Made by a program: the position numbers and the translations under genes. Under the pieces are notes generated by a model, which saw nothing but the letters and a program-made list of their open reading frames with translations, was not told the origin of the DNA and searched no databases. From the NCBI GenBank assembly GCA_958450325.1, contig OY288243.1, positions 63,844,606 to 63,908,605 of the forward strand: a DNA stretch of 64,000 nt. The letters run 5' to 3'. Source of the DNA: Agrostemma githago (Eukaryota > Streptophyta > Magnoliopsida > Caryophyllales > Caryophyllaceae). Of this stretch, positions 41,564-53,471 are shown in pieces. Every line of letters starts with the position of its first letter. Positions within the stretch are counted from its first letter, which is position 1.

Positions 41564-41674
41564 GCCCCTCCTTGCCCTTGATTTTCTTCATAATTCCCAA
41601 CACAAATCAAAGAAAGTCTCTCTATTTCCCTTTAGGCAAAAGAAAGTCTCTTTATTTTCTTGAGAAGTTTAGCC

Positions 41675-43322
41675 ATGGGAATTGATAGGTTGATCGTGAT
41701 GCTGCAGGAGTGGTCCCGTCGCTTTAGAGACGCAGATAGGGTGGCTTTGAATCAGACGGGGATAACCCAATTGTACCCGTTCCGTCAGATGGTGGTTGAC
41801 CGCTACTTTCTGGATGCTTGCTTGGCTTATTGGGATGACATATATCATGTCTTTTCTTATCCCCGGGGCGAAGTTTGCCCTTTACCTGAGGAGATTGCAG
41901 CTATAGGAGGATGGAACCCGATACTCCGTCCCGCCGTTCCGTACTCGATTTATGACCCGAGGAGGAAGCTGAGAGAATTTCTAGGGCTCTCTCACAACGA
42001 GTTGTCCCGTATGATGGATGGTGATAAAATTTCTCTGATCGACCTGGCTGAGAAATTCATGAATTCTTTCGATGTTCGGGTTAGACCGGCTTACAGCCGT
42101 AGGGCTTTCTCTTTTTGCATGCTCCATGTATATGCTTTCGAGGGTCATATGGACTTGTTATCCTGTATGGGAAGTACCCGTCTTCTGACCGTAGTGGATC
42201 TGATGGAGACTGAGCACAGTCCGGCTTGGTTGATCACAGGCGAGATTATTCAAGGATTGGACGATCGCAAAAGAGACTCGTCAATTCGTCTTACCGGGAG
42301 CACCCGATTGCTGCAAGTATGTTACTTTGCAAAAAAAAATTTGATTTTCGATTTTTTGATTTTTTTTTTTTACTCATGTTTTTGTTTCCTTTTTGCAGAT
42401 TTGGCTTTATGAGAGGCTATCAGTGATAGATCCTCCCCTTGATGCGGGCAACTATCGTCATAACCAGGTGATGACGAGGAGGCGGGCCATTGATTTCTCT
42501 CGTCAGATTACGCAAAAGTATTGGGACGAGGTTTTGTCTTTTCATGGTGGCCCGTTAATTCGATGGGTGGTTCCATGGTGGCCCATCTACCTTTGGAGTG
42601 GCCTGGACCCGAGGGACAGAGCCCGCTATCAGGTGATCCTTTCTTTCAAGCAGACGGTTCATCTCTATCCAGATCGCATACTAAGGCAGTATGGATGGAC
42701 CTAGCGAATCCCTGAAGTTGAAGCGGTTGTGAGTGACCCAACCCAGTTGACTGATGTAATTTGTGATACCTGGATGCAAAGGTGGTACACACGGCATACT
42801 TGGCCTATTGTCAAATCTCGCCACTCAATCTGGGTTTCAGATTCTTATGAGAAGTGGACCAAAGCAGGAGATGCTAAAGCTCGAGCCGCTTTGAAAGTCG
42901 ATGAAGCCTTCGACCTGCTGAGAAGGGAGCAAGCCAAAGACAACAGGGGATTCTTTGATGAAGGAGACACTCCAGCTACCCTAGTTCGTCTAATGTCTGG
43001 TCATAAGAAGAAGACTAAGACTCAAGCTGAAGGGTCTAGTGCTAAAGGTGCTTGGGGGAAAGTGAGCCCCCAGACGGACTTAGAAAGGAGACTGGGCCCA
43101 AGACTACCCGTGCAGGACCGACTTGACCCACGGGATAGACTGCCTGAGCATGTGCGGGCCCGACTTGGGCCGAAGACCGTGATTGAAGACCCGTCGTCAA
43201 AGAAACGGGCTCGGGCTAAGGAGGTTCCACTTGTGATTCGTGAACGCTCGCCACCACCCCGAAGACCTCAGGCTCCACGCGACCCAAAGGACAAGGGGAA
43301 GGGGAAGATGCCCGGATACTAG
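41675..43322 (+). pseudogene. Antisense spliced gene of Tat-2, nearly intact, one nonsense codon
   Basis: Exon 1 is 41675-42316 (214 codons, same length as in Tat-1), intron 42317-42398 (GTATGT ... TTTTTGCAG), exon 2 42399-43322. The joined frame is 521 codons, broken only by TAG at 42702-42704, where Tat-1 has a glutamine codon. Changes against Tat-1 are mostly conservative or silent (DACLSYWDD against DACLAYWDD), a sign of past selection on the protein. The first part resembles DUF7745 / plant-mobile-domain proteins; the last 150 residues are basic and proline-rich, with KKKTKTQ and a final PKDKGKGKMPG that could be nuclear signals. The ATG at 41675 is preferred over the upstream TTG-led frame extension. 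Confidence 0.83.
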
Positions 43323-43714
43323 TCTCCTTATTTTATTATTTGAATATTATTATTATTTTTGTGGTGTGATTATTTGTGTGAATGCCATTTTTTTTTTTAA
43401 TCCCGAGTTTGTCGAGATATTAATAAAAGACATATTATTGAACACCGTTCCTGTCTTTCGTTCATTGCAGTGGTTGTACCCTTTTGAAGGGTTGCCTACG
43501 TATCCGCAAATAGCGGAATCAAACCAAACGTAGTTCGAAATTTGATTTGATTGACCTTTTTTTTTTGCAATTTTCGAAATACATCAGGATTATTAATTCA
43601 AGATGTGCGACAGTAGAATGATTAGTTCTAGCTTATTGACTTGTCTAAAATTTTGAAAATTTATAAAAAGGACAAATTTTTATAAATTTTTGCAAATGAC
43701 ATTGAGATGGGGGT
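43323..43714. other. Tat-2 spacer between antisense gene and pol end
   Basis: AT-rich; ATTAATAAAAGACAT near 43421 parallels 4485 in Tat-1. The two genes converge here. Confidence 0.5.
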
Positions 43715-44890
43715 TTATGGGTAATAGCGCTTCAGCTGGTCCAATTTGGTTGGGTTGACAAATTCGTTCCCGTCCAAGTCTGTCAGCATTACCGCTCCTC
43801 CTGATAGGACCTTCTTGACCAAGTATGGCCCAGCCCAGTTGGGTTTGAATTTATCCCTTGGGTCAACCGGTAGTAAGGCACGAACCGATTTTAGGACCAA
43901 ATCCCCTTCCTTGATGTTCCTGGGCCTAACCCGCTTGTTGAAAGCCCGTCGGATCCTTTTTTGATATATTTGAATGTTGTTGAGAGCCCGGGATCGCCGT
44001 TCGTCTAAAAGGACTAGCGAATCGTATCGGGCTTGGACCCAATCTGCCTCAGGTACTTGGCTTTCAAGTAGGAACCTAAGGGATGGCACCTCTAGCTCGA
44101 CTGGTTGGACCGCTTCCATTCCGTATGTCAAGTAATACGGGGTTGCCCCGGTCGCGGTGCGGATTGAGGTTCGATATCCCCATAGGGCAAAAGGTATTTT
44201 GTCGGGCCAGTCCCGGTAATTTTCAGCCATCTTTTTAAGTATGGTGACAATTGTTTTATTGGCCGCTTCTACCGCTCTGTTTGTTTGAGGTCGGTAAGGC
44301 GAAGATGTATGCCTTTGAATTTTGTATTTTGCCAGCAATGCGGCAGTTTCAGCTTGGAAGTGGGTCCCGTGATCGCTGATGAATTCGTGAGGGATCCCAT
44401 ACCGACATATTATTTTATTTTGGATAAATTTGGCCACGTGCTTGGCGTTCAAGACACGGTATGACTCGGCTTCGACCCATTTGGTGAAGTAGTCGATGGC
44501 CACCAAGATGAAGCAATGACCTCCCGTTCCGGAAGGATGCACCTTTGCAATTATGTCAATACCCCATGTCGAAAATGGCCATGGTGACGTCATGGTATAT
44601 AATAGGGAAGATGGCATATGCTGTACATTGGCGAAGATCTGACAGTTATGGCAGTGTTTGACATACAACTGACAGTCCGTTTCCATGGTGTTCCAATAGT
44701 ACCCGAGCCTCATGATTTTTCGGGCTAGCATATGGGCGTTCATATGCGGGTCGTTTTCACCATCATGGACCTCGGCCATGACCTTTTCGGCCTGTATTCT
44801 GTCGATGCATAGGAGTAGAGCCCCCTGTGCCGTCTTTTTGTACAATTGCCCGTCGTCAGTTCGAACAAATTGGGTTGTTAATCTTCGTAT
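43715..44890 (-). pseudogene. pol: Tat-2 integrase, out of frame with the rest of pol
   Basis: 376 codons open from the first internal ATG at 44845. HHCC finger (YVKHCHNCQ), catalytic D at WGID, D at SDHGTH, E in NRAVEAANK, then a C-terminal part ending in a KRYYP tail. A loss of about 5 bases near 44888 relative to Tat-1 puts it out of frame with the upstream RT/RNase H. No chromodomain. It would insert the cDNA; in this copy it can be made only with a frameshift. Confidence 0.9.
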
Positions 44891-47800
44891 TTTTGGCCCG
44901 ATTTTCAGCTTCCGGGGGGTATTCTCCCGTTGCCAAGTAGGTTAGGACGGTTTGATACCATGGTTCCGGGTCAGTTATCTCGATATCCTGAATGGCGTGG
45001 ATGTAGGATGGCTCGGACCGTCTTTCGACACAGATTGGCATGCTGGTCAGGTGATCCGGGATGTTCAGTAAAGATGCTAGCTTGGAAAGTGCATCTGCGA
45101 ACTGATTCTCTTCCCGGGGCAGATAAATGTATTCTACCTTTTGAAATTGTTTTTCTAGAACCCTTACCCGTGCTTGGTAAGCCACGAGATTGGCGTTCCG
45201 AGTTTTCCATTTTTGGAGTGCTTGATTGATGACTAATGATGAATCACCGTGGACCCGGAGGTTTGTTACCCCTAAATCAGCGGCGGCTTGCAAACCGTGA
45301 ATGCATGCTTCGTATTCGGCTGCGTTGTTGGTCACGTCGAAGTCCAACTTGATGGATAGGGGAGTGTGTTCCCCTCGGGGTGAAATTAATAGGATTTCGA
45401 CCCCAAATCCTCGGAAGTTGGATGCCCCATCGAAATATAAATCCCACACTTCCGTATCGGTATGGAATATGTCTTCATCAGGAAAGGCCCATGCATCGGT
45501 GTGGCCTTCTTCGGGTATTGGGCTGTCAGCGAGGAATTCGGCAACTACCCGGCCTTTGATGGCCTTTAATGGTACAAATTTGAGGTCGAACTCGGATAAC
45601 ATTAAAGTCCATCTTGACATTCTGCCGTTGAGGATGGGCTTCTCAAATAAGTACTTGATGGGATCCATTTTAGATAACACATGTACCTCGTGACTGAGCA
45701 TGTAATGTCGGAGCTTTTTAGTGGCCCAGACCAATGCTAAGCACGTCTTTTCCAGCATTGTATATTTGCACTCATATTCGAGGAACTTTTTACTGATGTA
45801 GTAAATAGCCCGTTCTTCTGAATCGACTGTCTGGGCCAGCATAGCCCCCATGGCCGTCTCCGTCGTCGTTAGGTATAACGACAATGGCAGACCGTGTTGA
45901 GGTGGCATTAATACCGGCGGAGCAGACAGAATCTCCTTGATTTTGTCGAAAGCCGCTTGACATTTGCCGTCCCATAGCACCCGTTCTCCGATCTTTAGCT
46001 TTTTGAAGATGGGTTCGCATACCATGGTTAGTTTTGAAATGAACCGGCTGATGTATTGGACTTTTCCGAGAAACCCCCTTATTTCCTTTTCGGTCTTGGG
46101 TGGTTGCATCTCGGTGATGGCTTTGATTTTAGCTGGGTCGACCTCGATGCCGCGTTGGCTAACGATATGGTCCAGTAATTTGCCCGACGTCACCCCAAAA
46201 CTGCATTTTTGTGGGTTTAGTCTCATGTTGTATTTACGTAGCCGGGTGAAGAACTTTCTTAGGGCTGAAATGTGCCCGCTTCGGTCCTTAGATTTGACAA
46301 TCATGTCGTCCACGTAGACCTCCACTTCTTTATGCATCATGTCGTGGAGCAAAGTAGTGGCAGTCCGTTGATAAGTGGCCCCGGCGTTGATAAGCCCAAA
46401 TGGCATGACGGTGTAACAGTAAGTACCCCAAGGTGTAATGAAGGTGGTCTTACCCATGTCCTCTTCTGTCATTTTAATCTGATTGTACCCGGCATACCCG
46501 TCCATGAACGATAGAAGGGCATGATCGGCCGTATTATCCACCAGTATGTCGATGTGTGGTAACGGAAAATCGTCTTTTGGGCTTGCCTTGTTAAGATCCC
46601 GGAAGTCCACGCAAACCCGCACCTTGCCGTCCTTCTTGGGTACCGGCACGATGTTTGCAACCCAGTCTGGATATTCAGACACTTGTATAAAGCCTGCTTT
46701 GAATTGTTTATCGACCTCTTCCTTGACTTTAAGAGACCATTCGGGCTTCATTCTTCTGAGTTTTTGCTTTTCCGGCTTGCACCCATCTTTGATGGGTATT
46801 CGGTGTTCGGCTATCTCCCGGTCTATACCCGGCATGTCCTTGTAGGACCATGCAAAGACATCTTTGAATTCCTGGAGGAGGTCTGCGAATTGTTTTCTCT
46901 CCTCTGGATCTAAAGATAGGCCCAATTTAAGCATCTGAGGCTCTAAAGTGGTTCCCACATTGATGGACTCGGTTTCTTCAATTACCGGATCTCGGGATTC
47001 CCTTTGCTCGAGCTGCTCGACCAGATGTTGAGGTAGGGGTACCTGTTCGTCGGGTTTCTCAATGTCATTGCACATAAAATTTTTGAAATTGAGAAAATTT
47101 TGGAAATAAGACAAGTCGTAAGCAGAACGGTGTTCGTTATTATTATTGATGGTAAATTTTGAAAATAGCTCGAATAGAGCTGCCATCTGATCATTGGTCA
47201 GAGGCGGGATAGGGAGAGGTCTTGGGACAGGCCCCGAGACCTCAGTGGATAAGGGAAGAGGGGTTACAGACTCGACTTTAGCACCAGACCCTCTAGACTC
47301 GGACTCAGACTCCGACTCTGACTCTGACTCAGACTCGGTATCCGGCATGTCTCCCTCGCCGGTGGTCAGCTTGTAGACCCGTCCTTGACTATCGGTCCAC
47401 TTTATGGTCTTCCTCCAAGCCCTCGTCTCGGTGTTGGCACCGACTTCGGTGATTAGCTTGGTTGGGTCGAACCGATCGCTGCGAAGGATCAGGTTGACCA
47501 AATCGTCCTTCGGAGCGGGGACGGTCTTGTCTTCTCCGAATAGGAGCCCCAGCACGGGCTCGGAGTCGTTTTTGCCTTCCTTTGCTTCGGTCTGGACGAT
47601 GGTAAATATATCATCAGGGATGAAATTGCATTCCCGAGCCTTTTTGGTCTCAGGATATGTGATGGTGGGTTGGTAAAGGCCCACTTGGATAGCTCCGAAG
47701 ATTGGGGTGACGAAGTAATCCGTTAACTTCAGGCTATAAGGGCTTATATAAGTACCCTTGATAATATCGACGGCCCTGTGAATACCGGCCCGAACCACGT

Positions 47801-48611
47801 TTTCCGGGGTTATAGCATACCCCAATCCGAAATGTGACTCGCCATCATTTAGAACCTCGATAATCTTCCCAGCTGGAAGATTTGGCCTTGAGGTTATTCC
47901 GGGTAGGTAACCCAGATTTTGTAGCATCGTGTCGATGCTAGTTGTGAAGTAGGGCCTAAAGAGATATTCTTCTTCGATCATGCCCACGAAATCGAATCCT
48001 CGTGGGTCGGCCCGGCCCGTAGCGTTGCAGCTTGCTACGGTAATTGGGGTCGCCTCCAGCGTGATGATACCGCCTTTAAGGGGCATCTTGACTTTTCGAT
48101 GGAGGGTAGATGACACGGCCTTGACTGCGTGGATCCAAGGCCTTCCTAGTAAGAGATTGAATGATGAGGTGACATCTATCACCTGAAATTCCAATTCCTT
48201 TTCGATTGGGCCCGTTATGATCTTTAATTTCACAGCCCCGGCGACAGGTTTAGGGCTTCCGTCGAAAGCCTGGATAGTCTGTGCCGTTGGAAGGTAATCG
48301 GCATCGGTGATGCCGAGTGCTTTTGCGGTCCTTAGAGGAAGGACATTCACGGCTGATCCATCGTCGATAAGGGTCATCGGGAGATATTTACCTTTGCAGA
48401 TGACCGTGATGTATAGGGCCAGATTGTGATTGGGCCCAAATGGTGGCAGATCAGCTTCAGAGAAGGTTATGAGTGGGCCTTCTTCTTTGGATTTGCCCTT
48501 GAGGTAGGGCATGATGGCGGCTACCATTTCGGCAGGGGTAGCTTCTGAATCAACCTTGATTTCATCGAGAGCCTTAGTCAGTGCTTCCCGATGAGCTTGC
48601 GAGCTAACCAA
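44856..48611 (-). pseudogene. pol: Tat-2 pol: protease, RT, two RNase H domains
   Basis: 1251 codons. Protease LIDDGSAVNVLPL near residue 80. A segment absent from Tat-1 (ITPENVVRAGIHRAVDIIKG near 275) shows that Tat-1 has an internal deletion there. ES-repeat near 430; RT with FMDGYAGYNQ and YVDDM; first RNase H degenerate (TTTETAMGAML); second RNase H with FDGASN, AAEYEA and HGDSSL. It is in the same frame as gag, separated only by the TAA at 48615-48617, so the parent had a single gag-pol polyprotein. Confidence 0.92.
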
Positions 48612-48614
48612 TAG

Positions 48615-50093
48615 TTACCATATGGTTAGATCGGCTCGGACCCTCTTCATTTGTTGGACCAGAGTCGTGTCTGGGCTTGGTTCTTCGAGGGTAGGCTCCG
48701 TCCTGGCGGGTTCAGTGACGGATATAGGAACGGAACGCCCAGCTGCGGCGAGATGATTGGTGGCTAAGGCCTTGGACTTAGCCTGTCGTACCTCTTCAAG
48801 GGTGATGGGGACAGCTTCCCCTTTGGTTAAGTACACATCATCCTCGTCGTCGAACCATATCCCGTTGATTTGTGGGATAAAGGGAGAGATGAGGTGGGAA
48901 CAGTCAATTACCTCACCGGTGAAGATAGCATGAGCGCTGAACGGGTTTTCTTTGTTGCTCGGCTTGTCTCCGGGCAACGGGATTTTCCCGCTCTCGATAA
49001 GGTCTTGGATTAGATGTTTTAACCTCCAACATTTTTCAGTATCATGTCCGTTACCCCGGTGATACTGACAATAGGCCTGGGCATTGTAAGTTTTGGGCCT
49101 CTTTTCCACTGGAGGTTCTGCAGTTGGGCCTATCGGTTGGATTAGGCCCTTTGAGGATAGCCTCTGTAAGGCATAAGTATAGGTAGTCCCTATATCTGTG
49201 AATACCCGATTTGGTGTATTCCTTTTAGATGAGGTGTCGAGCAGGTTTACCTCGTCGAAGATGCTGCGAGTTGCAACTGCAGGTGTGGGCTTGATCATAG
49301 ATGAACTTGCCCCTTGATAGCCTTTGGTAGAGGCCTTAGTCAGGCTCTCTAGCCTCAAGTCATCCTCGATTCTTGTGCCCATTTCAGTAAGGACAGCGAA
49401 GTTTGGGATGATAGCATACCGGAGATGGACCCGGTAGGATGGAAGTAGATTTTTGACGAAGGCTTCCACTAGGGCCTTCTCGCCGGGCTTGTCGACCAGC
49501 TTCACACTCTCGGCCCTCCATCTTTGCAAGTATTTTGTGAACCCTTCTTTGGGCTCTTGGGCCATTACCTCCAGAGTACGCATCGTAGTCTGGATTTCAG
49601 TGTTATCGGCGTAGTTCCGAGCGAATTCGGTCGCCACATCATCCCAAGTCTTGTATTTCTTGGGGTCGAGCCTGTAGAACCAGGCCCTGGGGTGCTTCTC
49701 CAAGGAGGAAGGGAATAGGTGCTTGAACATGGTGGACTTTACCCCTTTGACCGCCATGAAGTCTTTGAAGGCCCGGATGTGATGGACCGGGTCTTCGGTA
49801 CCCTCAAACATAGGAATTCCCGTCAAGTTGAGGTTGGCCGGTAGCTCGTCATTCAAAGGTGAATAAATGCGAGCATTTTCGGAGTGGATCGAGTTGCTTG
49901 TTGACAAGTGGACTTGCTCCTCGAGCCTGCGAACGACACTGACCAATTCGGCTATGGGCCCAGCGGAATCAGCTCCTTCAACTGGGACCGTCTTCTCCAC
50001 AGTGCTCAGGCGGGTGTCCAAAGTTGCTTGGTTAGCGAGGATGGAGGTCAGTTGAGTCTCGATCTTGGTTAGGGCATTTTTCAAATCTTCCAT
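48615..50093 (-). pseudogene. gag: Tat-2 gag, cut by a nonsense codon
   Basis: 492 codons before TAA at 48615-48617, where Tat-1 has CAG (glutamine). Coiled-coil-like N-terminus, gag capsid domain with PMFEGTEDPVHHIRAF, then YCQYHRGNGHDTEKCW. Similar to Tat-1 gag over its length. The start at 50093 matches the Tat-1 start. Confidence 0.92.
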
Positions 50094-51150
50094 CTTGCGT
50101 TGATGTCGGGTTGTGGCTGGCCTGTCTGTAAGAACACCACGTAATCAGAAACTAGCCCAGAAATCCCGGAATAGAAAGTACATCCCAAACGAGACTAAAA
50201 AGGGAAACGACTCGAGAAAGACACCTAGACGGGTGACTCGTGAAGTGTGGGCTTTCCTTAGGATTCGGCAAGTGGGCCTAGTCCTGTTCGAAGGAAGGTT
50301 CACGCGGGACATCCCCAGACTTTTGACTCGATTGTGTTGACGGGCCCTCCTTTGTAAGAGTATGTCCTACTTAGGTGGGCCTTGCCTTAGTATAATAAGG
50401 CGGATTGGGATAGGGAAGAAGCTCGCGATGTAGGATCGACAGAGCTTCGACGCTAGAGAAACTTGACAACTTAAGACATGACCCGACACTGCTAAATATG
50501 GGAAGTCCTAAGAGGAGGGAAGTTTTGAAAATTGATTGATTTTTGAAAAAGGACCGAGTGGACTCGGTGAATGGCCCAAATTTCCGAAATAGAGGACGAA
50601 AAGTCATTGGGCCATGAGTTTTGAAAGTTCGAGTTTCGATTTGGGCAGCATACCGGCTAGAAAATAGGCTATTTTGAGTAAAATCACAAGTCCTAAATTC
50701 GGTATGTCCCGGGTTTTGAAAATTGAATATCTTGAAAAGGAGGATGTAATTTTTGAAAAGTTGACATTTTTGAAAAATGACTCGGAAACCAAGTAGCACG
50801 TAGTCACACAAGCATTATAACGACGCTATGTATGCTCTACACTAAGTCTCGGTCGGTCTGAAGGGGTCTATACCAATGTACATAGTCTAGACGTTGATCG
50901 GGACGGACTCTCTAAGTCGAATTGAGCTTAGAACATGCCGCGAAACCCACTCGAATCGACTATGGACACCTTTTGACATATCCATGTTGGAATACATCAA
51001 AGGTATAGTGGGACGTCGGTCACCAGTACCGGCCCGGGAAAATATGGGTTATGCATGAACCGTAAAACTAACACGTGCATTGTATTTGTCAAACGATTTC
51101 TATTCGAGTCTCACCCTGAGGATGCCGATGGTAAGTCACACATCAGTTAA
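50094..51150 (-). other. Tat-2 untranslated leader
   Basis: About 1.06 kb, similar to the Tat-1 leader; no gene. Confidence 0.8.
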
Positions 51151-51168
51151 TCCCCAGCGGAGTCGCCA
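51151..51168 (-). promoter_or_regulatory. primer binding site of Tat-2 (tRNA-Arg)
   Basis: Minus strand TGGCGACTCCGCTGGGGA, three bases from the LTR; complement of the 3' end of plant tRNA-Arg (from memory). Confidence 0.88.
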
Positions 51169-51171
51169 AAT

Positions 51172-53466
51172 TGTGGACATGACATAGATCCACCCCGACG
51201 CGGCCACGCGCGGGTTTGGGTAGGCGAATGAATCTCCATATGAGAATGGATCGAATTGAAATTTAGGTCTATGTGGAGTCGCCACCGAATTTTGTGGTTA
51301 TTCGGAACCATTCGAGCCCACTCTATGTCGTAGTGGTCCGTATACAAAATACGGCCCGTTTCCGATGTCAGAGTTTATTGGGCTCGTCCCTTTGCATTTG
51401 ATACCAATACCGACATTATCGGATATTGTGTATTGAATGACTCTCGTACGCCAACGGTTTCGGGCATCCGGAAACCGAGGTTCTGAGTAAGGGGTGAGGG
51501 TACGTGTTGGGAAGCCCACAAAGGACACCCAACCCCGCCCGCACATTAGCGGCCTCTACTAAGAATTCGAGTGACTTACAATACGCGCGCTAGTTAAACG
51601 GGAAAATGATATGCAAAGATTATTTTCCCTAAACATGTGAATGGAATTGAAAAGGGTTTCTAAGTCGATTTAATGCAATTAATTCTACGTCAAAGTGGAA
51701 TTTTAGCATGTGGGTTCATTTTAGTAAAATAAAATAAACGACAAAAAACGACAAAGGAAACAATCAAACCGTTAGTAACGATGTAACGAGTAATAAATTG
51801 AATAAAGATATAGATGTGATGAATGCATGATTTTGTCACGTGATGGATTAACACGTGTTGACCGAGGTCAAGGAAAAAAATATATCGAGATCTAAAAAAA
51901 ATTGTTTTGTCTAAAAAAATGATGTTCGAAGAATAATAATAAAAAGAGCGAAATTGTTTTCTTCGGGAAATTGATGATTTTATTAAATCGCGTACAAATA
52001 TTGCGTAATTTGCACTCGACTTAATATTTTCGATATTCGTCGTATTCAATATTCGATTATGAAATCGATATTAAATACTTGGAATAATTTATACTCGATT
52101 TTAATTTTGATGCTCGTCATATCCCATATCCGATTATGGAATCGATATGGAATACTAGAGTGAAAAAATAAAGAAAATAATATAAGTCGTTTTAAATTAA
52201 CTAGCACGATATAAATTTTCTCCGCGTTTATTAATGTCGTAATTAATTCAATTGAATTAGAGGACATCTATATTGGCATCAACGAAAATCGTGTTAATTA
52301 ATTTATTTGACTAAATTATTAAATTCGACATCCAATTATGGAATTGGTATCGAATCTAATAGATCGATACTTTAATTAAAAAACTCGACTTGATTCCCTC
52401 CGCATCCCGACATCATAATTAATTCTTGCGAATTGTTTGATGTCGGATCCGCATCAACGGGTTTCGACCCTTATAATGCTTGTTTTTGGAAAATAATGTA
52501 AATATACGACTAATGATAATGATGCAAACGAAATAAAAAAATTGTTTAAGTTAACTTATCTCAATAATCAAGTAATCGGGGTATTGGAACAAGCGACCGT
52601 CAACGCTGTGTGCAGTACACTTGTATATTCGTGTTTCCTTATTCCGATACCCCTCTTACTCGACACAAATCGATAAGTATTTTAATGTTTTGTATTAGTA
52701 TTATCGATATTATGATGCAATAAAAAATAAAAATAAAAAAAAAGTAAGAAAAAGCGAAGAAGATGACGAGAGGAAGAGAAGGAGAGAACGGGGTTTTGAC
52801 ACCCTCAACCTACATGTTCTTGTCTCGGATCGAACTCGTAACCGTGACTTTAACACAAGAGTCTTCGAGGTTTTATGAAGGTTAAGTTATGGTGGCTCGG
52901 AATTGATTCCTAAAACTAGGTTTAGGGTTTTTTGCTAGTGTAGAATTGCTAGGGTTGGATTAGGGTTTGTAATAGATGTTGTATGTGTGTGTAGAGTTGC
53001 TCTAGGGTTTTTTTCCAATGTCTGAAAGTGTGTTGCATGGGGGTGTTTATATAGGCATGGTCATGCACTTTGGTGTCTAGGGTTTTGCCTTGACGGACTT
53101 GACCTGATGGCCCGTCTGAAGATGGACTGTTGGTTTTGCTTCTTGAGTTGGACTTTTGATGTTGTGAATGGTTGTTTTGTATGTCTCGGAAACGACCTTG
53201 ACCAGGGTTGACCCAATCGCAAAAAAGTCGGTTTTAATTCCGGTGTCGGTTTTGGCCCAAATTAGTCTTGTTTGGCTCGAAACGGTCCGCTGGGCCTGGA
53301 TTCGGGGTTGATTTTGTGGGATTTGTACTCTGTAAGTGTGTTAGCCAGCGATTAATGGATTTGAGCCCGTATCCGAGCGCATAGAAGCACGTTAGCGTCC
53401 GATCATCATCGGGTGTTTTTTGGAAACTGCCATAGACACCTGGCAGTCGAAATGCGGGTGTCTACA
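51172..53466 (-). repeat. 5' LTR of Tat-2
   Basis: 2295 bases, over 99 percent identical to 38713-41008. TATA box (minus strand CTATATAAAC) near 53045-53054. Confidence 0.95.
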
Positions 53467-53471
53467 ATAAG

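Larger units (their letters stand above)
38713..53466 (-). mobile_element. Tat-type Ty3/Gypsy LTR retrotransposon, copy 2 (Tat-2), complete ends
   Basis: 14754 bases with LTRs 38713-41008 and 51172-53466, TSD ATAAG on both sides, inserted in a LINE. Same plan as Tat-1. I see about 17 LTR differences in 2295 bases (0.7 percent); at a commonly used 1.3e-8 per site per year this suggests about 0.3 million years, younger than Tat-1. Lesions: a TAA at the gag-pol boundary, a 5-base loss in the integrase N-terminal part and a TAG in the antisense gene. Confidence 0.96.

Noticed and set aside
43715..44000. Chromodomain at the integrase end
   Set aside because: The C-terminal part has the Tat-type tail (KPNWAGPYLVKK) and no chromodomain signature follows.
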